Shown: positions 7,851 through 19,519 of the stretch, piece after piece
How the letters are laid out: the number at the start of each line of letters is the position of its first letter
How positions within the stretch are numbered: position 1 is the stretch's first letter
Assembly (NCBI GenBank): GCA_028696455.1
Contig: JAQVGZ010000010.1
Location: forward strand, 1 to 33,207
Direction: 5' to 3'
Length of the DNA stretch: 33,207 nucleotides
From: Desulfotomaculaceae bacterium
Lineage (GTDB): Bacteria > Bacillota > Desulfotomaculia > Desulfotomaculales > Pelotomaculaceae
Made by a program: the position numbers and the translations under genes
The notes under the pieces: generated by a model
What the model saw: only the letters and a program-made list of their open reading frames with translations
Told to the model about the DNA's origin: nothing
Databases searched by the model: none

Positions 7851-10800
7851 TTACCCGGTCAACTGAAAGCAAACAAACATTAACCGCTCCACCAGTATTC
7901 TTACCTCATCTATTGTCACCGGTTCTTCAGGCACAAAACTACCAGGTGGCCGTCCACAGAATAAACCTTTGGCGGTAGTTTTGGCAATAGCTTCGCCAGC
8001 CCAGGGGGGAAAATCCCCTGAATCTGCGTAATATGGTCCCGTTGTTTGTTTACATTCTCCTACCCCCAAATCGCTCAGCACAGCGGCAAACACTACCGCG
8101 GCCTCAGCACGGGTCAGTGTTTTCTGGGGAAGGAAACTGCCGTCTGGATATCCCCTGATCACTCCCCTGGCTACAGCCTCAGCTACAGCCGGATGTAAAG
8201 CCAACGGGATTGCCTCCATGTCGTTGAATGAAAGCAGCGACTCACTGGCGCCTGACCAGTTAAGCAAGCTAGCCAGCGTAACAACTATCTGCAATCGTGT
8301 AATCGGTGCGTCGGTCCAATTAACATCTTCCGCAGGCGTAGTATCCTTTAAGACGTCTGTCATTAATCCGACAACGCTTGTTGACATATCAACACCATCT
8401 CTATCGCTCCAGCCGTTGCCGGCTATCTTTCTGCCTGCCACCCCGCCAGTTTGCCTATTTACTGCAACTAGAATAAAATCAAACATATCGTCGCCGTTCC
8501 CTGCCGGACAACTAAAACCAAACCCGCCATAATTATCTACCGGCACAACTTGTACAGAACTTCCTTTCCACAAGTATACCTCAGCATCATCCCCAGCCCT
8601 CCCGGTCACCCCAAGACGGCCCTGCAGGTTAATAGCAGATGACAAAAACACAGGCGGCGGCGCATTAGAGCGGGCATTTACCGAAAAGAGCACGTATCCA
8701 GTAGGCTGCGGGGCTACTGCATATTCCAACTCAACTTTTTCACCAGGTAACAAAACACCGGGCAATACTGGATAATCGTTTTTATAAACGCTAGTCAATT
8801 CAGAAATGCGGTACTGCCTGCCTTCTGCGGTAGTGATCGTGCCTGTATCTTGATTGTAATCTGTTAAAGTGCTCTTAGTAATAAATGTTTCCGCCAGGTC
8901 CAGCCTCCAGACTTCTTTACCACCGGGGTCGGTTGTAACCCTGATCCTACTCTCTGCAGTAATGGCATCGACCGTAGTCTTAATTCCCCAGCGATAAATA
9001 ACCGCGTCTGGATGTAGATAAAGAGAACAGTAGTGTCCGTTTTCATTAATAAAGTAAAGCATCCTGTCCTTTCTGGTAAAGTCGACAACTTTGCCATACA
9101 AAACGTTGCTATAAGCCACTAATCCGATGGCTTCGCCAGTATCCGTCAGCAATATTGCAGTAACATGGTCGCCTGGCTTTATTTTCTCAAAGCTAGTACT
9201 TTCTCGATCTTTTTTGATCGGCGCACCAGGAAAAAGCCGGTACGTTGTCCCGTTCTCCAACCTGACCTCACCTGTAGATGCAACCGTTTCACGCACCGTA
9301 CCAAGCGCTACCCATCGCTTCACAGCTAGATACTGAACTTCGCCAGTGGAAGGCGCAAGGTGCAGACGAACAGGCATTCCAGGCATGATTTCCTCCAGTT
9401 CATCCAGGGCGCCAGTAGCAAATGGCATGTCCGAAAAACTGGTATCGGTATATCTATCCTCATAAAAGTAAGCCGCTACGGGCGAAACCCTGAATGCTCC
9501 CCCGTTACCAGCAAGGTAAAGTGTTTTTTGCCCGTTCTCGATATGGACAGCCGCAACAACTCCTTCCCGCTCGGAATAGGCAACATGGGCCTGTCTTATT
9601 GTCTGGTTTACTGGGTTAATCACAGCACTAATTTCAATTCCAGCCGGTAGCTCACCTGGTACAGCAGCCTTTCCATTTAATTGCAGGCCGCCTGCCGGGT
9701 CTAGAATGTAACCTCCTGTTCTTGAATTTGGATCAATTTCTGTAAATATCGTACTATCCGCAATATTAAGCGCCTTTACACCAACAGCTCGCCATAAGCG
9801 GGCAGCAACATAAACCTTCTCTGGTGTACGGAAAACCGCCGCCCCGGGGAACAGATGCTCTGCATCTACCGGGGCAATGCTATCATTAATCAGATTGTTC
9901 ACAGACACGTCATTGAGGCCGATGCTTGTGTCGTCAGCCAGCGCAACCTGCGGCCCAGCGACCTCTGCAACCGTATTCTGCGCCGCAGGCTGGCCCCAAA
10001 CCAGAGCGTAATCCTGAGACGGTTCGGCGTTGCCAGCCACCACATTCCGGTGAATGGTCTGACCATAAACCTGCACGGTATAATCTCCGGGAACGGGTGA
10101 GTTCAAGTAGACCTGCTCCACATTATTTATGCGATCCGGTAAATTATTGCCAAGAAAATGATTTCCATAAAAGACCTTCCCGTCAGGGGTCCTGACCATG
10201 AGATTAAGGTCATTGATAAGAGCCTGAGCTCTGCCCGGATCTGCAGGCGGGTCGCTCCAGACAAGAGTGGCTTTAAAAGGCGTGGATGAATCTAACACAT
10301 GAAAGGTATAAGTTGACTCACTGCCCTGGGATATCCCTGCTGCTTCTTCCTTCACCATAAAGATACCTTCTTGCAGAGCAATCACTGTTCCGGCCAAGTC
10401 TATGACCCCGAAACCATCCCGCCCGGAGCCTCCTGACAGGGGGCGGGCCCCGTTGATCAGCACAGCTTTGAGCAACGCGGCTGAAGGGTTAGCTATACTT
10501 GAGTACTCCTTAAAATATTCCCTTAGCAGGGCTATTGAGCCCCCGGCAACAGCTGCTGCCATACTGGTTCCCTGCAAGCACGTGTATTCAGGGTATCCTG
10601 GCAGGTTACCTTTCACTAAGCGCGACCGGGCGGAGATCACCGCAGAAGCTGGCGCCAACAATTCCGGCTTAATCCGCCCGTCCCCGGCCGGGCCGCGGGA
10701 TGAGAATTCGTCAGGCGAACAAGGATCTATCACTCCGGAAACCATTGCAGGCCGCGATAGATTGGAGGCACCTACGACTAGGGCATTTTTAGAGTTGGCT

Positions 10801-11510
10801 TCAGAAGTAATAGAGCCGGCAGAAGGGCCGGCATTACCTGCGCCAAAAACCGGCAAGAAGTCGGGGTGTGTACGCACAAATTCATCTATTTGCGCAGCTG
10901 CTTCCTGGTAAGCATTAGGACCGCCGCCCCAACCGTCCACATGAACACGGGAGCCTGCCGAATAAGCCGGCCAGAACAAGTCCACCAGGTTTTTTGGTGG
11001 CTCCGCCTCGCCGGATTCATTAAGGATAGACTGAAAGTAGATACTTGCTTCTGGCGCCACACCACGGAATTTGCCTTCCGACGCCGCACCTGTCCCCGCA
11101 ACTGTTGCCGCCATGTGGGTGCCGTGCCCGTCAGGATCATCCGGCACGTCCCGCCCGGCCAAGGATCGCAACATTACCACCTTGGGCATCTTTCCCGGGG
11201 AACTCTGCAAGTCAGGGTGCAAGTCATTAATGTTTCCGGCATCTAGCCCGCTGTCAGCAATAGCTACGATTTGGCCGTTACCAGTTAGTCCTTCCGGAAC
11301 AATAAACCCTGACACATTTACTGCTGTAGCACCGGTTATATCCCTGGCGCGATCATTTAGGAAAGATACTGTAGGTGTATAATGGAAAGAAGTGTTTCCT
11401 AGTAACAAGGTTGCAACTATGACTAGAAGGATGACAAACGCACCACAGAATAGTAGCACCCGGCTTTTAGCCAAGTCTTTTTTAAAACAGGATCCATCGA
11501 AGCAATTCAT
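7851..11510 (-). CDS. Membrane-anchored KP-43-like S8 subtilisin protease with C-terminal SLH repeats
   Basis: A serine protease of about 1219 residues. A membrane anchor or signal lies at 18-38. The catalytic triad is Asp86 (IADSG), His129 (DGHGTH) and Ser316 (GTSMAA), with oxyanion Asn226 (GAGNAG). A jelly-roll domain follows (about 415-530: ATLVWSDPPADPG, LINDLNLMV, NNVEQVYLN), as in Bacillus KP-43. No I9 propeptide domain is seen. About 500 residues of unassigned beta-rich sequence come next, then SLH repeats in the last 170 residues (GVIRGYPDGSFLPQ, LTRAEAAVVFAAVL), which tie proteins to wall polymer. The frame extends to TTG 11594, but that codon lies in a terminator hairpin. ATG 11510 is preferred although its GGGGGAG is only 2 bases away; ATG 11546 is an alternative. 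Confidence 0.85.
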   Translation of the reverse strand: MNCFDGSCFKKDLAKSRVLLFCGAFVILLVIVATLLLGNTSFHYTPTVSFLNDRARDITGATAVNVSGFIVPEGLTGNGQIVAIADSGLDAGNINDLHPDLQSSPGKMPKVVMLRSLAGRDVPDDPDGHGTHMAATVAGTGAASEGKFRGVAPEASIYFQSILNESGEAEPPKNLVDLFWPAYSAGSRVHVDGWGGGPNAYQEAAAQIDEFVRTHPDFLPVFGAGNAGPSAGSITSEANSKNALVVGASNLSRPAMVSGVIDPCSPDEFSSRGPAGDGRIKPELLAPASAVISARSRLVKGNLPGYPEYTCLQGTSMAAAVAGGSIALLREYFKEYSSIANPSAALLKAVLINGARPLSGGSGRDGFGVIDLAGTVIALQEGIFMVKEEAAGISQGSESTYTFHVLDSSTPFKATLVWSDPPADPGRAQALINDLNLMVRTPDGKVFYGNHFLGNNLPDRINNVEQVYLNSPVPGDYTVQVYGQTIHRNVVAGNAEPSQDYALVWGQPAAQNTVAEVAGPQVALADDTSIGLNDVSVNNLINDSIAPVDAEHLFPGAAVFRTPEKVYVAARLWRAVGVKALNIADSTIFTEIDPNSRTGGYILDPAGGLQLNGKAAVPGELPAGIEISAVINPVNQTIRQAHVAYSEREGVVAAVHIENGQKTLYLAGNGGAFRVSPVAAYFYEDRYTDTSFSDMPFATGALDELEEIMPGMPVRLHLAPSTGEVQYLAVKRWVALGTVRETVASTGEVRLENGTTYRLFPGAPIKKDRESTSFEKIKPGDHVTAILLTDTGEAIGLVAYSNVLYGKVVDFTRKDRMLYFINENGHYCSLYLHPDAVIYRWGIKTTVDAITAESRIRVTTDPGGKEVWRLDLAETFITKSTLTDYNQDTGTITTAEGRQYRISELTSVYKNDYPVLPGVLLPGEKVELEYAVAPQPTGYVLFSVNARSNAPPPVFLSSAINLQGRLGVTGRAGDDAEVYLWKGSSVQVVPVDNYGGFGFSCPAGNGDDMFDFILVAVNRQTGGVAGRKIAGNGWSDRDGVDMSTSVVGLMTDVLKDTTPAEDVNWTDAPITRLQIVVTLASLLNWSGASESLLSFNDMEAIPLALHPAVAEAVARGVIRGYPDGSFLPQKTLTRAEAAVVFAAVLSDLGVGECKQTTGPYYADSGDFPPWAGEAIAKTTAKGLFCGRPPGSFVPEEPVTIDEVRILVERLMFVCFQLTG

Positions 11511-11592
11511 GACTCCCCCAATAGACAAGAAAAATTTAATAATCATTAAATAAACATTTTCGACAGCATTTAGAAATTTCCTCTTTAAATGC

Positions 11593-11621
11593 AAAAACAG
11601 TTAACCAAATTAACTGTTTTT
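11593..11621 (-). terminator. Rho-independent terminator downstream of spoIIID
   Basis: AAAAACAGTTAA (11593-11604) and TTAACTGTTTTT (11610-11621) form a 12-bp stem with a 5-base loop. It ends in T-runs on either strand. The 170 bases between spoIIID and this hairpin hold no clear gene, only a weak hairpin with six T residues near 11735. Confidence 0.75.
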
Positions 11622-11790
11622 CTTGTATCTTATATCAATATCTTACAGAATCATTTTAAACCAATAAATTCGCGGCGCCTATACCATACGGTATTGCTGT
11701 CCCTTAATCAGCTTGTCCCCTTTCATACCAGAAAAAAGGATTGCTCCTGCGCAAAAAAATTTTGGTTTTCAATAATGACCGACATTTCTG

Positions 11791-12057
11791 TTATTGAGCT
11801 GACTGTTTCTGTAAATCTTTATATTTTCTCCGGGTGGCTTCTCCACCCCGTAGATGGCGCTCAGCCTTGTTATATTCGAGTATGGCTTTTATTTCTCTGG
11901 CAAGCTGTTTGTTCAGTGAGGGTAACCGCTCTGTCATGTCCTTGTGGACAGTGCTTTTACTCACCTGAAACACCTGGGCGGCCTGCCGTACTGTAGCGTG
12001 AGACTCCAGGATGTATTCGCATATATCGATTACCCGCCTTTGAATATATTCCTGCAT
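11791..12057 (-). CDS. spoIIID: Sporulation transcriptional regulator SpoIIID
   Basis: SpoIIID is a small DNA-binding protein that acts in the mother cell during sporulation, activating and repressing many sigma-E genes and helping switch on sigma-K production. The 88 residues align with the family from YIQRRVIDICEYILES, through the helix-turn-helix QVSKSTVHKDMTERLP, to the basic C-terminal helix with the signature RHLRGGEATRRKYK. GGAGGT lies 6 bases before the ATG. It is transcribed in the same direction as spoIID, with a 144-base gap and a probable terminator between them. No clear sigma-E promoter was seen upstream. Its presence is the strongest single sign that the organism forms endospores. 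Confidence 0.96.
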   Translation of the reverse strand: MQEYIQRRVIDICEYILESHATVRQAAQVFQVSKSTVHKDMTERLPSLNKQLAREIKAILEYNKAERHLRGGEATRRKYKDLQKQSAQ

Positions 12058-12182
12058 TGCCTACCTCCAAATGTGGCAGCCGGTGGTCAGACAACAGAAA
12101 AATCTGAGCTTTAAGCTGTTACTGACAACCTCTACCTTCGTTAGTTAATATATATGTGAGGTAGGCCCAAAATGTTCATAAA

Positions 12183-12200
12183 AAGACCCCGTAAGGGGCG
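12183..12200 (-). terminator. Probable terminator directly after spoIID
   Basis: On the minus strand GCCCC and GGGGT pair across the loop TTAC and are followed by CTTTTTA. The stem is short (four G-C pairs and a G-U pair) but the T-run is good. It begins 1-2 bases past the spoIID stop codon. Confidence 0.5.
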
Positions 12201-12201
12201 C

Positions 12202-13167
12202 TTATTTTTCAGAAATTTTAGTTATTTCCACACCACTGTAGTAGTGCCCTAAAATGACCTGGTGTTTATAGCCATGCTCAGCCATGCCCTTCGCTCCATA
12301 CTGGCACAGTCCCACGCCATGTCCGTAGCCGATGGTATTAAATGTTACCCCATTTTCCGTCACCTGCCAGGTAAAATTAGTGGAACGCAGCCCCAGAAGG
12401 TCTCTCACAGCTACTGCAGAAAAATGACTGTCACCGATAATAATACTCTTTGGCCTGCCGGTTTCCGTCTTTTCCTGGACTTTCATTACTGGTAGGGAGT
12501 TAGCTCCGGCAGATACAGCTACGGCCTGAAGGGAGACGCCCATTGCCCGGTCAATTTCCTCAAAGCTGAAGGAGACTGACTGGAGCGGTTCAGGGTCTGC
12601 ATCATAGGGGCAAGATACACTACGGAGATAAGGGACCTTATCCCTCCAGACATCTTCAGAGTTTTCGGTACTGCCGCTACAAGAGGCATGATAAGCAGGG
12701 TCAATTAGCTCACCCTGGTAGGTCAGCACCATTCCAGCCGTGTCGTTAACGGCCTTTTTTACCTTATAATAATAATTATAATAGCTAACTGTCCCCCAGC
12801 GTTTTTTCAGGTCTTGCCTGGATAACCAGGCCTGACCATGACGGTGGTCGTCACATATATCTGCGCCGGGATGTAGTGGATTGGCCACACCACCGGCGCT
12901 CAGCCGCTTGACAACATATGTCCTGGCTGCTATCGCCTGTGCTTTCAAAGCTTCGAGCGGAAACTCGGCGGGCATCTCAGCGGCCACCACCCCGACCAGA
13001 TAATCTTCCAGCTGCATTTGCTGGACATTATTCTCCTGGTGCAGATAAACCCTGACTACCGTCACCCCGGGAACATATTTAGCATATATTTGATTGCTTT
13101 TTATATATGGGAGTCCCAGGACCAGCGCGGTTGCCAGAAGTGAAACGCCAATTACCAACCTGCGCAA
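12202..13167 (-). CDS. spoIID: Stage II sporulation protein D (SpoIID), peptidoglycan lytic transglycosylase
   Basis: SpoIID is a membrane-bound enzyme of the mother cell that cuts glycan strands during engulfment of the forespore, in the DMP complex with SpoIIP and SpoIIM. The N-terminus has one membrane helix. The hallmark LEDYLVGVVAAEMPAEFP contains the catalytic Glu (about residue 64), followed by KAQAIAARTYV. Cys and His residues of the family core are present (ASCSGSTENSEDVW, VSCPYD), and the C-terminal signature GYGHGVGLCQYGAKGMA is complete. The longest frame begins at GTG 13176, but the AAGAAGG binding site overlaps that codon; TTG 13167, 8 bases downstream of it, is preferred (321 aa). 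It follows ywmB by 16 bases and is probably co-transcribed with it. Confidence 0.95.
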   Translation of the reverse strand: MRRLVIGVSLLATALVLGLPYIKSNQIYAKYVPGVTVVRVYLHQENNVQQMQLEDYLVGVVAAEMPAEFPLEALKAQAIAARTYVVKRLSAGGVANPLHPGADICDDHRHGQAWLSRQDLKKRWGTVSYYNYYYKVKKAVNDTAGMVLTYQGELIDPAYHASCSGSTENSEDVWRDKVPYLRSVSCPYDADPEPLQSVSFSFEEIDRAMGVSLQAVAVSAGANSLPVMKVQEKTETGRPKSIIIGDSHFSAVAVRDLLGLRSTNFTWQVTENGVTFNTIGYGHGVGLCQYGAKGMAEHGYKHQVILGHYYSGVEITKISEK

Positions 13168-13183
13168 AGATAACACCTTCTTT

Positions 13184-13960
13184 CTAATACTCGGTTAGGA
13201 TAATTGGGGACGCAACATAAACGCTGGTTGCGTGATCCGCCGTACTGCGTCGCAAAGCCACATTAAGGTTTATATCTTTCCCGGCATAACGCATATAGCC
13301 AGGAAGCCGTGCGCTGTAACCGGTCAGACTGACCAGGTTTTCCTTTGTTGTCCTTTCCTGTATAGCCGCACCGGCGCTGCTCATCATATCTTCAGCACAA
13401 GCTGTTAGTTCCATATCGCCAAGCACTGTGTTTATTCTTCCAGATAAAGTTACGGCCACGTGAAAATCCTCGCCGCATTGCTTAAGTGCCTTGCCCACTC
13501 GCTTTCTGTAAATTCCTGTCTTACTATAATCAGCCCCTGCCACATTGACCATTACATGGGAAATCTTTTCACCTTGCGGCAGGACCATTACCTGACCCAC
13601 TATGGTAACCGGACTGCCGTCAGACAACTCACCCTGAATCTTTGAACCACAAGCGTAAGCATTCTGCCAGTTTTCCGCTTTAAGTACTATCCCTTTTAAC
13701 CCCAGTGGTTCAGCAACCATGCTAGCTATTTCCACCGAATCTCCCACACCGGGCATATTCCCGTCAACTTTTACCAAGCCCGTGATATAGGTTGAGCTTA
13801 GCTCAGCCCCCGAAGACTTAATTAAATTCATTAAGACATCTTCTTCTCTGCTTTTATCGAGCGATTTATTGCTCGTAAGCACCAGGAGCATAACAGCAAA
13901 AATTAGGATAATAGGCAACCACATTAAAAAGAGCTGTTTTCTTTGACCGATACCGGGCAT
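13184..13960 (-). CDS. ywmB: YwmB-family protein (DUF1779), membrane-anchored
   Basis: The family is conserved in spore formers and has no firmly known biochemical role. In Bacillus subtilis ywmB lies just before murAA and spoIID. The protein here (258 aa) has one N-terminal membrane helix (about residues 10-28) and an outside domain. It ends in the family-typical strand SVYVASPIILTEY; the Bacillus protein ends similarly in TEY. Another family feature is a single mid-protein LSGRIN segment. The frame extends to GTG 13969, but AGGTGG sits 5 bases before ATG 13960, which is preferred. It lies beyond the ATP synthase terminator, so it must have its own promoter; none was convincing in the 80 bases available. 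Confidence 0.82.
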   Translation of the reverse strand: MPGIGQRKQLFLMWLPIILIFAVMLLVLTSNKSLDKSREEDVLMNLIKSSGAELSSTYITGLVKVDGNMPGVGDSVEIASMVAEPLGLKGIVLKAENWQNAYACGSKIQGELSDGSPVTIVGQVMVLPQGEKISHVMVNVAGADYSKTGIYRKRVGKALKQCGEDFHVAVTLSGRINTVLGDMELTACAEDMMSSAGAAIQERTTKENLVSLTGYSARLPGYMRYAGKDINLNVALRRSTADHATSVYVASPIILTEY

Positions 13961-14027
13961 TATTTCCACCTAAAATAGTATATGATATTACATCTACTAT
14001 TCTTACCATATATTAACTTATAAATAC

Positions 14028-14057
14028 AAAAAAAAGAGTTCTGTCCAAAGACAGAAC
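14028..14057 (-). terminator. Strong terminator of the ATP synthase operon
   Basis: On the minus strand GTTCTGTC and GACAGAAC (14038-14045 / 14050-14057) pair in an 8-bp stem with a 4-base loop, followed by TCTTTTTTTT. It lies 20 bases past the atpC stop codon. Confidence 0.92.
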
Positions 14058-14076
14058 CCATATGATATACTATTTT

Positions 14077-14478
14077 TTACTGAACTGCGTTTAACCGGTT
14101 GAGCGCTCGCCTCAGAGCCAGTTCAGCCCTTAAGACATCCAGATCAGGCGCTTTTTCAGCCAGCCTCTGCTCAGCGCGCATCTTCGCAGCCTCAGCACGC
14201 GCAACGTCAATTTCATCAAGCCTCTCCACAGCGGTAGCCAAAATAGTTATTTTACTGTCCCTGACCTCCATAAAGCCACCGCTCACTGTCATAATAATCC
14301 GATTTTCATCATGATCGAATTTGAGCAATCCAATCTTCAGAGGGGTAATCAGTGCTGCGTGCTCAGGCAGTATACCAAGCTCACCTTCAGCCCCGGGGGC
14401 GATTAAATATCTTATATTATCGCTGAAGACTTTTTTCTCTGGTGTAACTATTTCTAGTCGCTGGGTCTTATCCGACAT
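14077..14478 (-). CDS. atpC: F1Fo ATP synthase epsilon subunit (AtpC)
   Basis: Epsilon is the central-stalk subunit that links gamma to the c-ring and restrains ATP hydrolysis. The 133 residues match the family length. The N-terminal beta-sandwich has LEIVTPEKKVFSD and APGAEGELGILPEHAAL. The two C-terminal helices run from ARAEAAKMRAEQRLAE to ALRRALNRLNAVQ. The frame could begin at 14511, but ATG 14478 (MSDKTQRLEIV) fits the family, with AAAGG about 11 bases upstream. It is the last gene of the operon, about 114 bases after atpD, and is followed by the operon terminator. Confidence 0.96.
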   Translation of the reverse strand: MSDKTQRLEIVTPEKKVFSDNIRYLIAPGAEGELGILPEHAALITPLKIGLLKFDHDENRIIMTVSGGFMEVRDSKITILATAVERLDEIDVARAEAAKMRAEQRLAEKAPDLDVLRAELALRRALNRLNAVQ

Positions 14479-14592
14479 ACAATCCACTGCCTTTCTATAT
14501 GTATCACACATATATATTTCTGCGTGTTAGCGCAGGGTCCAGAGCCCCCTTTGCGGAGGCCCTGGCCGGGCAAGTACCTGCTGACTAGTTTA

Positions 14593-16882
<2,290 letters not shown>

Positions 16883-16936
16883 ATAGGTTTCTCACCACCT
16901 TGTTTCTACTAACACCGGCGATCTTCTTTTTAATTT

Positions 16937-18460
16937 TTACCCAAGTCCATGAGCAGCCTTAAAATCAGCCTTAAAAGCCTCAATAGCCGCTCTCAAGTCT
17001 TTATCCGTCTTGTCACTCAAATCGCCTGTCTTGCGAATGTCTTCGAGAATTGATCCTTTATTTGCTCTCATAAACTTGAGGAATTCCGCTTCAAAGGGCA
17101 ATACCTGCTCCACCGGCAGGTCATCTAAATAACCATTGGCCGCGGAAAAAATGCTCGCTACTTGCTCTTCCACGGGCATCGGTACATACTGGTTCTGCTT
17201 CAACAGTTCCACCATACGTTCACCACGTGTCAATTTGGCCAGAGTAGCCTTGTCCAAATCTGACCCAAACTGCGCAAAAGCAGCTAATTCACGGTACTGG
17301 GCCAGGTCCAAACGCAGGCTGCCGGCAACCTTCTTCATTGCCTTAACCTGAGCCGCACCACCGACCCTGGATACCGAGATACCCACGTTAACGGCCGGCC
17401 TGATACCAGCATAAAAAAGGTCAGGCTCAAGGAAGATTTGCCCGTCTGTGATAGAGATTACGTTTGTCGGAATATAAGCGGAAACGTCACCAGCCTGGGT
17501 TTCGATAATCGGCAGCGCAGTCATGGAACCGGCGCCAAGGTCATCGGAAAGTTTGCAAGCCCGCTCTAAAAGACGGCTGTGCAAGTTAAAAACGTCACCC
17601 GGATAAGCTTCACGTCCGGGTGGCCGCCGCAGCAGCAACGATAGCTCGCGGTAAGCAGACGCTTGCTTGGACAGGTCGTCATAGACGATCAACACGTGCT
17701 TACCCTGGGACATAAACTCTTCACCCATCGCTGCCCCGGCAAAGGGAGCAATGTATAGAAGTGGCGCCGGATCAGAGGCGGTCGCGGAAACGATAATGGT
17801 ATAGTCCATGGCGCCAGTATCCTGCAGGCGCTGCATCACATTAGCCACAGTAGACTGTTTCTGTCCAACAGCCACATAGATGCAAATCACATCTCCGCCC
17901 TTCTGGTTAATGATCGCATCAATAGCAATCGCTGTTTTACCAGTCTGGCGGTCACCCAGGATTAGTTCCCTCTGGCCACGGCCAATCGGGGTCATCGAGT
18001 CGATAGCCTTTAGACCGGTCTGCAGTGGCTGGTGCACCGACTTCCGGAACATAACACCCGGTGCGATTTTCTCAACGGGTAGATATTTATCACTCTTGAT
18101 CGGACCTTTTCCATCCAGCGGCTGTCCGAGTGGGTTTACCACCCGGCCAATTAAGGCATCACCAACGGGCACGGATACGATCCGGCCGGTACGCTTAACT
18201 GTGTCACCCTCTTTAATATGCTTGTACGGTCCGAGAATAACACAACCAATGTTGTCTTCTTCCAGGTTAAGAGCCATTCCCAGCACTCCGCCGGGGAACT
18301 CCAGCAATTCCATGGACATACATTCCATCAAGCCATATACCCGGGCAATCCCGTCACCAACCTGGATCACGCTGCCGGCGTCAGTCATCTCGATCTGTGC
18401 CTGGTACTTATCTATTTGCTGGCGAATAATCGAACTTATTTCTTCAGGTCGCAAATTCAT
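16937..18460 (-). CDS. atpA: F1Fo ATP synthase alpha subunit (AtpA)
   Basis: Alpha forms the F1 hexamer with beta and carries the non-catalytic nucleotide sites. The P-loop GDRQTGKT is at 169-176. The catalytic arginine finger is expected in the [12 protein letters not shown] segment, which is complete. The N-terminal [16 protein letters not shown] helix would bind the delta subunit. At 507 residues it has the usual family length with no gaps. It lies 25 bases downstream of atpH and 54 bases before atpG, in the standard bacterial order. Confidence 0.98.
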   Translation of the reverse strand: MNLRPEEISSIIRQQIDKYQAQIEMTDAGSVIQVGDGIARVYGLMECMSMELLEFPGGVLGMALNLEEDNIGCVILGPYKHIKEGDTVKRTGRIVSVPVGDALIGRVVNPLGQPLDGKGPIKSDKYLPVEKIAPGVMFRKSVHQPLQTGLKAIDSMTPIGRGQRELILGDRQTGKTAIAIDAIINQKGGDVICIYVAVGQKQSTVANVMQRLQDTGAMDYTIIVSATASDPAPLLYIAPFAGAAMGEEFMSQGKHVLIVYDDLSKQASAYRELSLLLRRPPGREAYPGDVFNLHSRLLERACKLSDDLGAGSMTALPIIETQAGDVSAYIPTNVISITDGQIFLEPDLFYAGIRPAVNVGISVSRVGGAAQVKAMKKVAGSLRLDLAQYRELAAFAQFGSDLDKATLAKLTRGERMVELLKQNQYVPMPVEEQVASIFSAANGYLDDLPVEQVLPFEAEFLKFMRANKGSILEDIRKTGDLSDKTDKDLRAAIEAFKADFKAAHGLG

Positions 18461-18485
18461 ACTACTGGCTCACCCCTATCTATTG

Positions 18486-19028
18486 TTAACTAATTTGCTT
18501 GAGGCTTTCTTCGAAGGCGGCCAACCTTGCCTTAATCGTACCGTCAATAACTTTGTCTCCAATGTATACCAATACTCCACCAACTAGAGACTGATCAACA
18601 GCATAAACAGACAGTACATTTTTGCCGGTCAGCCTGGCCAGCAATTGGTCGATAGATTTCTTTTCTTGGTCCTGCAGCTCCACTGCCGAATTAACCCGGG
18701 CTGCCACTATATTACGATCCGCGTTTGCTTTGACGATAAACTCATCCACTATATCTCCCAGGAATGTCTCTCGCCGGCGATCTATCAGCAAAGAAAGAAA
18801 GTTTCTGGTTAAATCCAAGACCTTTCCCTTAAACAATTTATCCAGCAAGTCTTTTTTTTCGGCAGCGATAATCTGGGGGTGATAGAGTATTTTTTGTAAA
18901 ACATCATTCTTATTGATAATAGCTACGACTGTCTTTAACTCGTCTTCAACTCTATCTACCTCTTTTATTTTTACAGCAAGGTTATACAGGGCTTCCGAGT
19001 AACGCCCCGCAACAGCTCCCTTTAGCAT
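18486..19028 (-). CDS. atpH: F1Fo ATP synthase delta subunit (AtpH)
   Basis: Delta sits on top of F1 and ties it to the peripheral stalk formed by the b subunits. The 180 residues show the family's N-terminal helical bundle ([47 protein letters not shown]) and the C-terminal signature [20 protein letters not shown]. Its start overlaps the end of atpF by 7 bases, implying translational coupling, which suits a pair whose products bind each other. Confidence 0.96.
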   Translation of the reverse strand: MLKGAVAGRYSEALYNLAVKIKEVDRVEDELKTVVAIINKNDVLQKILYHPQIIAAEKKDLLDKLFKGKVLDLTRNFLSLLIDRRRETFLGDIVDEFIVKANADRNIVAARVNSAVELQDQEKKSIDQLLARLTGKNVLSVYAVDQSLVGGVLVYIGDKVIDGTIKARLAAFEESLKQIS

Positions 19029-19513
19029 AGCAGCTCCCCTGCCTCTTTAACGAAGTCCTTTACCATCTTGTGTTGGATATCTTCATCAATCTGTTGGTTG
19101 ATTATCTTACCTGCTACAAGGATTGCCAGAGTTGCGGCTTCATCACGCATTTCGGCCACTGCTTTTTCTTTTTCATGCTTAATCTCAACAAGCGCGGCGT
19201 CCTTTAACCTTTTCGCCTCATTTTTGGCGCTTTCGATTATTTCGGCAGCCTGTTCTTCACCAGCCTTGGTGGCCTTTTGGATTATTTCCTGAGCCATCTC
19301 ACGGGTACGTTGCATTTCAGCTTCATACTCCGCTTTAATTTGCTCAGCCTGCTGCCGTTCCTGTTCGGCAGTAGTTATACTGTCAGCAATAAGCTGTTGA
19401 CGATCGGACAATAACTTCCCCAGTGGTTTAAAGGCAAACTTTTTTAATAAAAACAGCAAAATTAAAAAGTTAATAATCTGTCCAATCAACGTTCCATTTG
19501 GAAAATTCTCCAA
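19022..19513 (-). CDS. atpF: F1Fo ATP synthase b subunit (AtpF)
   Basis: The b subunit forms the peripheral stalk. An N-terminal membrane helix ([20 protein letters not shown]) is followed by a long charged helix of about 120 residues rich in Glu, Lys, Gln and Ala, which dimerises as a coiled coil. Only one b-type gene is present, so the stalk should be a homodimer. The frame allows TTG 19519, but the G7 ribosome binding run is only one base from it; TTG 19513 lies 7 bases downstream of that run and is preferred (163 aa). The 158 bases between atpE and this gene are rich in hairpins. Confidence 0.95.
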   Translation of the reverse strand: MENFPNGTLIGQIINFLILLFLLKKFAFKPLGKLLSDRQQLIADSITTAEQERQQAEQIKAEYEAEMQRTREMAQEIIQKATKAGEEQAAEIIESAKNEAKRLKDAALVEIKHEKEKAVAEMRDEAATLAILVAGKIINQQIDEDIQHKMVKDFVKEAGELLC

Positions 19514-19519
19514 AACCAA

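Noticed and set aside
11511-11594. Longer N-terminus of the SLH protease beginning at TTG 11594
   Set aside because: The TTG lies in a 12-bp terminator hairpin and has no ribosome binding site; the membrane segment and GGGGGAG fit the later ATG 11510 better.
12058-12180. Sigma-E promoter ahead of spoIIID, and one ahead of ywmB
   Set aside because: AT-rich ATATAT stretches are present, but no properly spaced pair matching the sigma-E consensus was found.
675-13168. The 10-base word CCTGCGCAAA at 675-684, 11746-11755 and 13159-13168
   Set aside because: Two copies encode the start L-R-R of unrelated membrane proteins and the third lies in a spacer; there is no common position or longer shared sequence, so chance is enough.
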